Origin: Verrucomicrobiota bacterium
Lineage (GTDB): Bacteria > Verrucomicrobiota > Verrucomicrobiia > Verrucomicrobiales > Verrucomicrobiaceae
DNA length: 64,000 nt
NCBI GenBank assembly: GCA_025360015.1
Contig: JANYCZ010000061.1
Coordinates: 1 to 64,000, forward strand
Reading direction: 5' to 3'
Below are positions 54,125-62,457 of this stretch, piece after piece (within the stretch, counting starts at the first letter, position 1; each line of letters begins with the position of its first letter). The notes beneath the pieces are model-generated. The model saw only the letters and a program-made list of their open reading frames with translations, did no database searches and was not told where the DNA came from. A program made the translations under genes and the position numbers.

Positions 54125-54718
54125 TCACGGGGCGGGCCAGATGACTTCACTGTCCACCTCGAAACGACTGCCTGCCCGCAAATTGTCAGGAAATACCAGC
54201 ACATTGGCACCCGCCGCATCCGCAGCACTGGGCACGATCACGGCCTCAAAGCCTGCGGCGGCAAACGCCCGGCCCCATGCCTGAGTGATGGCTTCGCGCC
54301 CTTGCTGATTCTCCGCGCGCCAGTCGGTTTTTTGCATGGTGGCAGCGGAGAGCCGCAATGTCCGGCGCACCTCGCCAAGGCGCAGGTCCAGCACGCGCCG
54401 AGCATCTAGTTGCAGAGCCACAATCACACGCGGCAGCGCTCTGGCTGGCGGCAGGTTGTAGTAGTTCGCCTGCGCCAGGGCTTCAGCGAGAGCGGTCAGA
54501 GGAGAGGTGGCCGAATAGCTCAGCCGCATGGCTCCTAGAGGGTGCCACCTGCCTGCCGCGTGCAGAGCCCCCACCCCATCCACAATGTGTGCCCGTTTGG
54601 AGTAGGTGGGATTGATGAAACGAAACAGCGGCCCGCTAAAGGCGGCATCCAGACCGACACCCACCGAGGCGAGTTTCGCCATGAGTGTGTGCTGGGCAGG
54701 ATGCGGGGCGATCTTCAT
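54125..54718 (-). CDS. RES-domain toxin
   Basis: A 197-residue RES-family protein. Such toxins bind NAD+ and degrade it, arresting growth. Seen here: RFINPTYSKRAHIVDGVGAL with the Arg/His region, the Gly-rich GRWHPLGAMRLSYSATSPL, and the helix LTALAEAL with the conserved Glu. The paired Xre/MbcA-type antitoxin gene follows on the same strand. Length is normal for the family. Confidence 0.8.
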   Translation of the reverse strand: MKIAPHPAQHTLMAKLASVGVGLDAAFSGPLFRFINPTYSKRAHIVDGVGALHAAGRWHPLGAMRLSYSATSPLTALAEALAQANYYNLPPARALPRVIVALQLDARRVLDLRLGEVRRTLRLSAATMQKTDWRAENQQGREAITQAWGRAFAAAGFEAVIVPSAADAAGANVLVFPDNLRAGSRFEVDSEVIWPAP

Positions 54719-55067
54719 GCGTCGTTCTATTGAATCTCAGGTCACACATGCGGAGGAGTAATGACACAGCGCCTCCATGACAAAGAGCTTCTCCTTCAAG
54801 GGCAATGGTTGAAGGGCCTCGAGTGCGATCATGCCAAAGGGTAAGCAACGGCGGCAAAGGAGCAACGAGTTTGATGCCCTGGTCCGCCTTGCATCCAGAT
54901 GAACCTCACCCACGCAGCGAACCTGAAACTTCAAACTCAAGACCTCCCGCTCGACCATGCCTCACGCACCAAGCACGGCGAAAGAGATCAAGCCGGTGAT
55001 CAAGGATCTGTACCATGGAGTCAGTGAGGTAGATCATTGGCCCCTGGCACCCCCGGCCCCGCCTTCA

Positions 55068-55110
55068 CAAAAAAAACGCCCGGCAGGAAATCCCGCCAGG
55101 CGTTTTTCAA
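55068..55110. terminator. Bidirectional hairpin terminator
   Basis: AAAAAACGCC-CGGCAGG, a short loop, and CCCGCCAGGCGTTTTT form a strong GC stem flanked by A and T runs on either side. It lies 50 bp downstream of the minus-strand porin-like gene. The remainder of 54719-55159 has no recognised gene. Confidence 0.75.
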
Positions 55111-55159
55111 ACTAAGGGCCCCAGATCCGCAAACAAAGGCAGGATTACTGGACCAGCGA

Positions 55160-56008
55160 TCAAGGCGGCGGAGGCGGCGGTGGTGGTGGCAGTGCGCCAC
55201 CACCAGAAGGCGCAGACGCCGTGTTCGTGGAGCCGGCGCTGTTGGTGCCGATGAAGGAGGAGCCGATGTTCGAGGGGTCGTCCTTGCGGTGGCGGTCCTT
55301 CAATGGCTTGCTGCCGCCGAAGTAGAAGCGCACGCCGCCGAGCACCTGGGCAAAGTTGTTGTCACCCACGCCACCGTTGGCAAAGATCGCCATGCCGCTG
55401 ACCGGCGTCTGCCACTCCACATTCACCAGGTAGAAGTTGTGATTGAAGCGGCTCTGGTACTCCAGGCTCACCATCAGGTTGTCGATCGGGTAGATCGCCG
55501 CATAGATACGCGCAGCGACAAAGCTCTGGTGCGTGGCCAGCCCTGGAAAGGTGGTGGGCACGCGGGAGTTGTAGTTGTCATACCCCACCACGGTGCCCAG
55601 CGTGAGATACTTGAAGTAGTACTCGCCTTCTACGCCCACAATGAAGTCGTCAAACTTCTGGCTCATCATGCCGCTGAAGGCCAGGCCGATGAGGCCCTTG
55701 CTGGGATCACGCGCAAAGAAGTGCGAGCCCAGGCCGAAGATGTTGGTGGAAAAGCCGTGCTGGTAGAGGCCGTCAAACTGCGCGCCAAAGCGCTGGCCCA
55801 CCGGCACGGAGAGCGTACCGGCCACACCCCGCGTGGAGCTGCGATTGATCGCGCCGTAGTTGGCGTCCAGCTTGCCATTGATGGCGGAGACGGCGGGCTC
55901 AGAGGCCGCAGCCGCAATGCTTGGGGCGGGAGCGCCCGCGCGGAGCTGCGTCACCGCAGTGACCGCCAGCACTGCGAGCAGTGGGAGTGTGTGTTTGGTT
56001 TTCATCAT
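55160..56008 (-). CDS. Outer-membrane beta-barrel protein
   Basis: A 282-residue protein with signal peptide MKTKHTLPLLAVLAVTAVTQLRA (a second ATG one codon earlier). The mature part shows alternating amphipathic strands with Tyr/Phe/Gly (FGAQFDGLYQHGF, EGEYYFKYLTLGTVVGYDNY, VSLEYQSRFNHNFYL) as in porin-like barrels, ending GGVRFYFGG. A C-terminal periplasmic-like tail ends in about nine Pro. It stands at the end of the phage-like gene set but need not be part of it. Confidence 0.72.
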   Translation of the reverse strand: MMKTKHTLPLLAVLAVTAVTQLRAGAPAPSIAAAASEPAVSAINGKLDANYGAINRSSTRGVAGTLSVPVGQRFGAQFDGLYQHGFSTNIFGLGSHFFARDPSKGLIGLAFSGMMSQKFDDFIVGVEGEYYFKYLTLGTVVGYDNYNSRVPTTFPGLATHQSFVAARIYAAIYPIDNLMVSLEYQSRFNHNFYLVNVEWQTPVSGMAIFANGGVGDNNFAQVLGGVRFYFGGSKPLKDRHRKDDPSNIGSSFIGTNSAGSTNTASAPSGGGALPPPPPPPPP

Positions 56009-56191
56009 GGGAGAGATAGATTAATGGAGCAGTTTTCATCAAGAGCCATCCGCATTGCAATTAAAATGCAAAGAGCCCAGCATCCGTTTCATCTGGGCTC
56101 GTCTGAAGATTTCACACCAGCCTGCGCCATGCCAGGTGCACCGCCCGGCATACGGCAGCAAACCTGAAACTTTAACTTCCAACTTCCCCCC

Positions 56192-57121
56192 TCAATACCT
56201 CCCGCTCGACCACGCCGGCCACAGCCCCACGGGCTTCTTTCCTTGCGGACGCATGCGCTCCAGCAGCACGAGCGCCTGCTGCGCCTGCTGGTGGATGAGC
56301 GCGGGCGCGTCTTGATTGCGCAGGCTGGCGATGTCGTAGTTGGTGATCGTCGGCTTCGCGAAGAAGGCGTCCAGCGCCAGTGGCAGGAAGATGGACTCCA
56401 CGAAGTTTGCGGACACGGGCACCGCCACGCCGGGGTCGGTGTGGCCGGGGTCGCTGTTATAGACATCGGCGCGGGTGAGCTCGCCCAGGCTGGTGCGTGC
56501 CTGAAACTCCAGCACCGTGTCCGTGCTCACATAGCCGGATATCATCATGCGCAGCTTCACCGCGCCGTTGGAGATCGCGGACTCGATGAAGTAGCGTGCG
56601 TCGCCGCCGCAGTCCTGCACCAGTTCATCCCGGCTGCCCACCGCCACGAGCCTGCGCCGGCTGCCGCGAAAGCGCACGGGCTCCAGCACGGTGATGATGT
56701 CTGCATCCAGCTCCACGGTGTCCACATTGATTTCCGCCGTGCCGTCGCTGCTGTCTGACAAATGCGGAAACTGCAGCGTGGCCGTGCTGCCGCTGATGGA
56801 CAGGAGGCGGTTCATGCTGGGGTCTCCAGGGAGCTGCACCCAGCAGCCCGCCATCCACGGGAAAAAACTCCCCGTGACGGTTTTGCCGCCGCGCGTCAGC
56901 CCAGTCACCGTCAGCGTGGAGGGCGCACGGAAGTACGCGCTGCGCTGCTGCTTCGCCGCAAAGAGCGGGCCCAGCGCCGCGATCTGCTGCAGCGCCGCAT
57001 TGCACGCGGCCAGCGCATCTGGCAGAGGATCATCATAGTCTGAGCCCCCGGCATAGGGGATGGCGCGCTGCTCTACCCGCAGGTAGCTCAGCATGGTGGC
57101 GATGGTTTCACGTACAGTCAT
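56192..57121 (-). CDS. Phage adaptor-like (head completion) protein
   Basis: A 309-residue protein resembling DUF6682/adaptor proteins that follow N4-gp56-type capsid genes: the N-terminus TVRETIATMLSYLRVEQ with a helical DALAACNAALQQIAALGP, a beta-rich centre, and a C-terminal FVESIFLPLALDAFF / APALIHQQAQQALVLLERM. Expected to sit at the head-tail joint. ATG 57121 lies directly behind the stop of the GroES-like gene. Contains HTDPGVAVPV, similar to HNTDPGIAVPM of the toxin-like proteins; probably chance. Confidence 0.6.
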   Translation of the reverse strand: MTVRETIATMLSYLRVEQRAIPYAGGSDYDDPLPDALAACNAALQQIAALGPLFAAKQQRSAYFRAPSTLTVTGLTRGGKTVTGSFFPWMAGCWVQLPGDPSMNRLLSISGSTATLQFPHLSDSSDGTAEINVDTVELDADIITVLEPVRFRGSRRRLVAVGSRDELVQDCGGDARYFIESAISNGAVKLRMMISGYVSTDTVLEFQARTSLGELTRADVYNSDPGHTDPGVAVPVSANFVESIFLPLALDAFFAKPTITNYDIASLRNQDAPALIHQQAQQALVLLERMRPQGKKPVGLWPAWSSGRY

Positions 57122-57123
57122 AG

Positions 57124-57456
57124 TCAAGGAGGGGTGAGGGAGGTGGTGCGGGTTTCAGAAAAGCTGATGCCGCCACTGTCCAGCGTGGCGATGATGTCCG
57201 TCTCCAGCGCCAGCCGGTAGCTGCGGCCGCCGCGCAGGAGCTCGCTGCTCGCGTAGCGTCCTACATACACCTGCGTGCCGCAGTCCAGCGCCGCCTGCGT
57301 GCAGTCCGGCCCACGCGCGACGACGATGGCCTCCATGCGCGTGGCGGCTCCCTGCGCGCTCGTGGGCAGCACGATGCCCGCAGCGGTGGTCTGCTCCTGC
57401 GGCGTGACATCCAGCAGCAGGTGATTGTTCAGTGGGTGGATTCCGGGTGGTTTCAT
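57124..57456 (-). CDS. GroES-like co-chaperonin in phage head module
   Basis: A 110-residue protein aligning with Cpn10: HPLNNHLLLDVTPQEQT (strand 1), then TAAGIVLP in the mobile-loop position, MEAIVVARGP, TQVYVGRYASSEL and LALETDIIATLD. ATG 57456 preferred to 57489. Phage T4 gp31 is a precedent for a phage co-chaperonin needed for capsid folding. The position between capsid and adaptor genes suggests it helps fold the capsid. ATACCAC occurs twice just upstream. Confidence 0.72.
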   Translation of the reverse strand: MKPPGIHPLNNHLLLDVTPQEQTTAAGIVLPTSAQGAATRMEAIVVARGPDCTQAALDCGTQVYVGRYASSELLRGGRSYRLALETDIIATLDSGGISFSETRTTSLTPP

Positions 57457-57516
57457 AGTGTGGTGGTATGGTGTGGTATGGGTGGTCAAAAATATCTATG
57501 TCGTGTGTCAGCGGAT

Positions 57517-57685
57517 CGTCCTCGTCCTCCTGCTCGAACTCGTCCTCGATCCTTCAGCCCCGCTTGCTGTAAGGGGGTCAAGTATCACCAGGCTCTGGCT
57601 CGTCCATGCTCCGCTCGTGCGCGGCCTCCTGCGCGCGCTCGACCGCGACTCTTCAGCCCCGCTTTCACATAGCCGGGTCAAGCTG
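57517..57685. repeat. Tandem degenerate repeat (CTTCAGCCCCGCTT)
   Basis: GCTCGAACTCGTCCTCGATC with CTTCAGCCCCGCTT and GGGTCAAG occurs at 57532-57582 and again, diverged, at ~57635-57683. A third relative with TACTCGAACTCGTCCTCGAT is at 58562-58600. It belongs to the same family as 33387-33452. Confidence 0.6.
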
Positions 57686-57736
57686 CACGCAGTCTCAAAG
57701 GGTGAACGTCGAATCATAAAAATCGAATCGCGGGTG

Positions 57737-58486
57737 TTAAGCGGCGGTGGCAGCCGTCAGTTCACGCCCTGTGGCCTTCCTCTTCACCCAGCCCGCATGC
57801 GCCAGCTCGATCCGCGATTCCGCCTGGCCGATGCCCGTGCGCAGCACCTCCTCCGTCACGCCCAGCAGCGCCGCCAGGGCTTTGATCCGCTTCGGTGCCT
57901 CCACCAGATCATACGCCGCCCCATGCAGCGCCCTGCCGCCGATCAGCGGCGGCGCCTCCGCCTGCGCTCCCGAGCTCCGCGTCTGCGTCAAACCACCGTC
58001 AACAACCGTCAACGATCGTTCAGCCACCGTCAACGCGCCGCAGGCGCTCCCCGAGGCGGGCGCAACGGTCGGCTCAGCACCCGGCCCAACCACGTTTCGG
58101 GTGTCAGTGCTCGTGTCCGTTGCACCCTTTTCGAGGGAAATCATCTGCGGGGTCAAAGGTGGCGGCTCCAGCAGCACCACCATCGCGTGCGGCATGCGGC
58201 GCTGCTCCATGAGCTCATGCGCCATCCGCCCCTTCCCCGCCTGCCACAGGTGCAGCGGCACGCGCAGAATGTGCCCCTCCATCTGCGACTCAAAGCGGAA
58301 GATGTACGACCGCGTCCCCTTGTCATGAAAATCATACGGCGCGGTGTTCCCCACGCCCACCAGCTTCACCACCACCTGCGGCTCCTCCGCCCGGCGAAAC
58401 TTCCCCAGCAGCGCCGAATCAACGCGCCCCGGGAGAGTGGCAACAGTGGTGAGAGAGGGACAGGGGGGTGTGGTCGTGGGCTTCAT
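57737..58486 (-). CDS. Hypothetical protein in phage head module
   Basis: A 249-residue protein. The N-terminal ~105 residues (KPQVVVKLV-like EEPQVVVKLVGVGNTAPYDF, RSYIFRFESQMEGHILRVP) look folded and beta-rich. The centre contains VAERSLTVVDGGLTQTRSS, encoded by the inverted GTTGACGGT repeat at 57987-58037, an in-frame insertion of a dispersed repeat. The C-terminal ~70 residues (LVEAPKRIKALAALLGVTEEVLR) are helical and HTH-like. Role unknown; ATACCAC and ATACCATG stand immediately before the start. Confidence 0.6.
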   Translation of the reverse strand: MKPTTTPPCPSLTTVATLPGRVDSALLGKFRRAEEPQVVVKLVGVGNTAPYDFHDKGTRSYIFRFESQMEGHILRVPLHLWQAGKGRMAHELMEQRRMPHAMVVLLEPPPLTPQMISLEKGATDTSTDTRNVVGPGAEPTVAPASGSACGALTVAERSLTVVDGGLTQTRSSGAQAEAPPLIGGRALHGAAYDLVEAPKRIKALAALLGVTEEVLRTGIGQAESRIELAHAGWVKRKATGRELTAATAA

Positions 58487-58892
58487 GGTATGTAAAAGTC
58501 AAAAGTGGTATGTGAAATATTAAAAGGTCGCCGGAGCGTTTCTGCATCGTCCTCGTCCTCCTACTCGAACTCGTCCTCGATCAATCAGCTCCGCTTTCAC
58601 ATTGAGCGCGCGAGCTGGTGCTATGAGTAAGTTATAAGTCGAATCGGTCAGATAAGTCGAGTAAGTCGTATGTTATCAGATTTTACCCCCCTGGGGCACC
58701 GCCACTGGCCGCACCTACAAAGGGAGGCAGGACGAAAATCAAAAATTAAGTAAAGTCTAAGTTCTATCCTATCTTCTCTTTCTCCACCCCTTCCTCCCAC
58801 TCCTCCTCCCTTGGCCTGGTCATTCATGTCATGAACGCCCGAGCAAGAGAGGAAGAGTAAGAGGAGGAGCAGGGAAAAGACAAGGAGTGCAA

Positions 58893-58931
58893 GCCCGCAC
58901 GATGCGCTGCAACGGCTGACACCGTGCGGGC
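58893..58931 (-). terminator. Hairpin behind the capsid gene
   Basis: GCCCGCACG and CGTGCGGGC form a perfect 9-bp stem around a 21-nt loop, 16 bp downstream of the capsid stop on the minus strand. No clear T run, so termination efficiency is uncertain. The rest of 58487-58892 is AG/CT-rich without a recognised gene. Confidence 0.5.
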
Positions 58932-58946
58932 CGCTGTGGTGGCGCG

Positions 58947-60563
58947 TTAGGCGCTCAGAGTCGGCACTTCCAGACCGGGGTGCTGCCCGGCGTGGCGCAG
59001 CAGGGAGTACCCGCTGGTCTTGCCGTCCGTGCGGATGCACGGCGCCTGGCCGAAGACCGTCTCATAGCCTCCGCCATCCACAAAGGAGTAGTCGTCCTTG
59101 TCGCCCACCAGCAGGTCATCGCCCACATAGGCGCGCACCGCCGTCTCCTGGCCCAGGATCAGGCTGCACATGTCCACCGCCCCGTTCGCATTGCACGGGA
59201 TGATGTAGGCACCGGCCTCAAACTGCGAGGTCCAGACGAAGTCCGGAGAGCAGTTTGAATTGGCACCGCCACCACCGGCGACGGGATTGTACGTGTGGCT
59301 TCCGGTCAGGCCCCAAGAGTCGCCCGTGGCCACGAAGTGCCCCAGCGTGGGCGTCCCGAGCAAGGAGGTGCCAGTGGTATGGCCGCTGTAGTTGCCGGGG
59401 TCCAGGATCGCGTTGATCGTGATCTGGTTGCCATTGTTGCCGGTGCCGACCCAGCTCACGAATCCCACCGAACCATCAGGGTTGATGATCCACGCATAGT
59501 ACGTGGCACCGGTGATGGCCCCGTAGAAGGTGGTCCAGGCCACGCCGCCCGGCGCTCCCAGGGCAGTGCTGGAGGACTGATCCTCAAACCACTCGTACTT
59601 GTAGCCGCCCATCCACGACATGTAGGGCGTTTTGAGGTCGATCTTGGCGTTGTCGTTGGCGTTGTCGCTTCGAAGAACGCAGCTGCCCGCCGAGGAATCG
59701 ACACCAAAGGCGGTGCCAAGGATCGCACGCGGAGCCAGCGGATCAGCGCACTGATCATTCTCAGGATCCACCGAGGCATGCTCAAAGAGGCCCACGCCGT
59801 TCCAGTCCAGCAGCTTGCCGGAGAAGAGCGGGTTTTCCTCATTGCCACGCGTACCACCGTGCATCGCCGCCTGCTCATAGCTGGAGGAGTTCTTGATGCC
59901 GGCGATCGCCGCATCAGGAATATACACCATCGGCTTGTACACCGGGCTGCCATGCTTGCTCGTCACCACGATGCTGCGCCCACCCAGGCGGCGCCACTGC
60001 GGGATCGCATTGGTGATGCCCGAAGGCGTCAGCGTGTCCAGCGCATTGAGTGAGGCCACCGTCTTGCGCCCGTTCGGGAAGATGGTGTTGCCCACGCCCT
60101 GCAGCTTCAGCGCCATCTTCATGTCATTCATGCGGCGGCGGCCCAGCTTCTCCCGCAGCGCCAGCAGCACCGCGGACTTCACCCCGCCACCACCCGCCAT
60201 GAATTTGAGCTGCTTCTTGGTAAACTTGAAGGCATCGCGCCAGAAGTCCACCACGCAGCCGAAGGTCTTGAAGTCCACCATGGACTCATTCCCGCGCAGC
60301 GGCTGCTCACCACGCGCACCCGGGCCGCGTGGCTGGCTCATAACCGTGAATTTCACCTCGTCACCCGCATGCGCGTTGCCGATGTCTTTGCGAACGATGA
60401 AGGGCTTTCCCGAGCCCTCCGCACCTTCAAACATCGAAAAGTCATCCACCGAGCGCGCCCCTTTGCGGAGCTGCTGTGAATAGACCTTGGCGACGACGGA
60501 CGGATCAGCCGCCACGGCGGCTGCGAGTGTGGATACAATGGATTCAGCGTGATAGGCGCTCAT
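58947..60563 (-). CDS. N4-gp56-family (DUF4043-like) major capsid protein
   Basis: A 538-residue protein with the N-terminal pattern of DUF4043 capsids: GSGKPFIVRKDIGNAHAGDE, VKFTVMSQPRGPGARGEQPL, RGNESMVDFKTFGCVVDFWR and FTKKQLKF. The middle contains capsid-like SIVVTSKHGSPVYKPMVYIP and GKLLDWNGVGLFEHASV; an inserted Gly/Ser/Asn-rich beta domain (residues ~340-450, SSTALGAPGGVAWTTFYGAI) may be surface-exposed. It should form the HK97-fold shell. It is flanked by a scaffold-like gene but no portal or terminase gene. Confidence 0.82.
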   Translation of the reverse strand: MSAYHAESIVSTLAAAVAADPSVVAKVYSQQLRKGARSVDDFSMFEGAEGSGKPFIVRKDIGNAHAGDEVKFTVMSQPRGPGARGEQPLRGNESMVDFKTFGCVVDFWRDAFKFTKKQLKFMAGGGGVKSAVLLALREKLGRRRMNDMKMALKLQGVGNTIFPNGRKTVASLNALDTLTPSGITNAIPQWRRLGGRSIVVTSKHGSPVYKPMVYIPDAAIAGIKNSSSYEQAAMHGGTRGNEENPLFSGKLLDWNGVGLFEHASVDPENDQCADPLAPRAILGTAFGVDSSAGSCVLRSDNANDNAKIDLKTPYMSWMGGYKYEWFEDQSSSTALGAPGGVAWTTFYGAITGATYYAWIINPDGSVGFVSWVGTGNNGNQITINAILDPGNYSGHTTGTSLLGTPTLGHFVATGDSWGLTGSHTYNPVAGGGGANSNCSPDFVWTSQFEAGAYIIPCNANGAVDMCSLILGQETAVRAYVGDDLLVGDKDDYSFVDGGGYETVFGQAPCIRTDGKTSGYSLLRHAGQHPGLEVPTLSA

Positions 60564-60680
60564 AATGTGTTTCTGTGTGCTGTCTCAATGTGAGACGGTT
60601 GTTTTTGTTGTGTTGTGTTTGACTCTAATATTCTGGTATTAGCCAGCAGTTCATACCACCCAATGACCCAGATAAACCGG

Positions 60681-61835
60681 CTAGTACCGCGTCTTCGCGG
60701 AGGTCAGCTTGTCCAGGCTGTGGATGAATGCGTCCTGCTGCTCAGGCGTCAGCTTGTCGATTTCCGCCATCGCCGTCTGGGGAGACAGCGCGCCGGCGGA
60801 GAAACCGGGGCCAACAGGTGAACCGGGCAGCCGCACCGAATGCCTCGGCGCGGGCGGTATCTGTGACGCGCCTCTCGCATGACCCAGGCTGTGCGCCGCG
60901 TGTCCTGTGAAAAACTTGTCCATCACCCGCCGTCCGATCTTCTCAGGCCAGTCAGGATGATTTAGGATTGGGTCGTTTTTTGCCTCTGCAAGTAAAATCT
61001 CATCATCGCATGAAGTAACGAAGCCCGAGTCCGTATCTGTGATCAGTTCCGAGAACGAATCCATCGCCCGAGTGTGGCTGTCCGCCTGGCCACCCTGCCA
61101 TGAATCATTCACCACCGAGGCCTCACGCCGCGCATCCCGCAGGTCCATCTTCACATCCGTCATCTGTTCCAGCAGGTCCGTCGCCGAAGGATCATACGAC
61201 TCCCTCGCCGCGTGGTACTGCCCCTGCAACAAAGACAGGTGCTGCTCCAGCCCCGCCACCTCCGGCGCATCGCCGATGCCCTGCACAAAATCCGGTGCTG
61301 CATAAAAATCCCCGCCACCCGCCTGCGCAAAGCCCCCTTCACCCGCCGCATCATCATCAGCAGCGTGGGCATAGCCCTGCGCCTGGCCTGTCATGCCAAA
61401 CACCTCGGCAAACGCCTCCCCGGGAGACATCCCCGCGCGGATCATATCCAGCGCCTGCACCGTGCGCGCCCGGTCCTCCGGCTTCAAGGCCTTGATGGAG
61501 ACGCGCGCCGGAGCTCCGCCGCCCTCCTCACCCGCCGCACGCGGCAGCATCTGCGCGGCCAGCGCCGCCTCCACCCGCTCCGCATCCCCGCTCTCGAAAT
61601 CCGCCACCTGCGCATCCGTCATCTTCGTCAGGTCCGCATCCCCCAGCGCCTCCTCCAGCGAGCCCAGGCCCGGGATCCCAGCCTCCATGGCCTCCCCATC
61701 ACCAGCGCCCCCACGGCCCTCGTCCGCAGCCGAAAGGCTCTCCAGCACCGCGCTGGCATCCGCCTCGGTTAAGTTCTCAAAGACAGACCCCGCCTCAGCA
61801 GCAGTCGGGGTGGAGGGTGTGTAGTCGTCAGGCAT
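60681..61835 (-). CDS. Acidic scaffold-like protein
   Basis: A 384-residue very acidic, Ala/Gly-rich protein directly upstream of the capsid gene: LTEADASAVLESLSAADEG, ALEEALGDADLTKMTDAQV-like segments, a helical MDLRDARREASVV, and the C-terminal PQTAMAEIDKLTPEQQDAFI helix. Composition, size and position fit a phage scaffolding protein. Immediately upstream on the minus strand are ATACCAT, CCACAC and ATACCATG. The first gene of the module; upstream (61836-62457) there is only a partial MITE. Confidence 0.6.
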   Translation of the reverse strand: MPDDYTPSTPTAAEAGSVFENLTEADASAVLESLSAADEGRGGAGDGEAMEAGIPGLGSLEEALGDADLTKMTDAQVADFESGDAERVEAALAAQMLPRAAGEEGGGAPARVSIKALKPEDRARTVQALDMIRAGMSPGEAFAEVFGMTGQAQGYAHAADDDAAGEGGFAQAGGGDFYAAPDFVQGIGDAPEVAGLEQHLSLLQGQYHAARESYDPSATDLLEQMTDVKMDLRDARREASVVNDSWQGGQADSHTRAMDSFSELITDTDSGFVTSCDDEILLAEAKNDPILNHPDWPEKIGRRVMDKFFTGHAAHSLGHARGASQIPPAPRHSVRLPGSPVGPGFSAGALSPQTAMAEIDKLTPEQQDAFIHSLDKLTSAKTRY

Positions 61836-62116
61836 GGTATTATTGTGTGGTTGTTTATGGTATTTCGATCAGCAGAAAAATGCAGTGAATGGGAGTGGTG
61901 GAGCACCGGAGCTCAGCCCCGGTCAGGCGCCCTGCGGAAAACCCGCAAGGCACATGCTGTGGTCAGGCATCATGCCATGACACTTGGGCCCGTTTTTCAG
62001 GAGTCAAGCGCGAGTGTGATTTTTTATTTTATCATCTCACATGCTCTTTACTGGTATTTTATAGTTTAACTTCACAGCTGACAAAGCCGTCCGTCGGCCC
62101 AGCTGCCATGCATGAA

Positions 62117-62290
62117 TGGCACTCAGTTAAGGGCGTGCGTCGCGGAATGAAGCGCTGCGGGCTGGAAATCTCACTGGCGCGCGGGCCTCCGAGCCCGCAG
62201 CAGGTCGCTTCCACGCAGCGGGTGTGGCTGCAGCAGAACAGCGGAAGCACGAGGACCACGGGGGCGAGAGAGGGCACGTACGCGGCAGGC
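62117..62290. mobile_element. MITE-like element, truncated copy 3
   Basis: Starts TGGCACTCAGTTAAG like the other copies and is collinear with them through GCGCGGGCCTCCGAGCCCGC and CACGAGGACCACGGG, but the second end is missing. It marks the upstream border of the phage head module. Confidence 0.6.
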
Positions 62291-62457
62291 TGTACTGGGA
62301 GCGCTGGTTTTTAACCGGCTCTGGCGTGTGCCCCCTGATGCCCGCACCGCCCACTTGCTCCATCCCTCACCGAGAGGTCAGGGACGTTCGCCCAGAGCCG
62401 ATGAAACATCGGCGCTCCCAGTGGGCCCTGCTGTCGTTCGTCATTCCCCATTCTTCT

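Noticed and set aside
56405-56460. Shared DPGVAVPV/DPGIAVPM motif between the adaptor-like protein and toxin-like proteins as evidence of common origin
   Set aside because: Only about eight residues match, in a Pro/Gly-rich stretch, and the surrounding sequence is unrelated.
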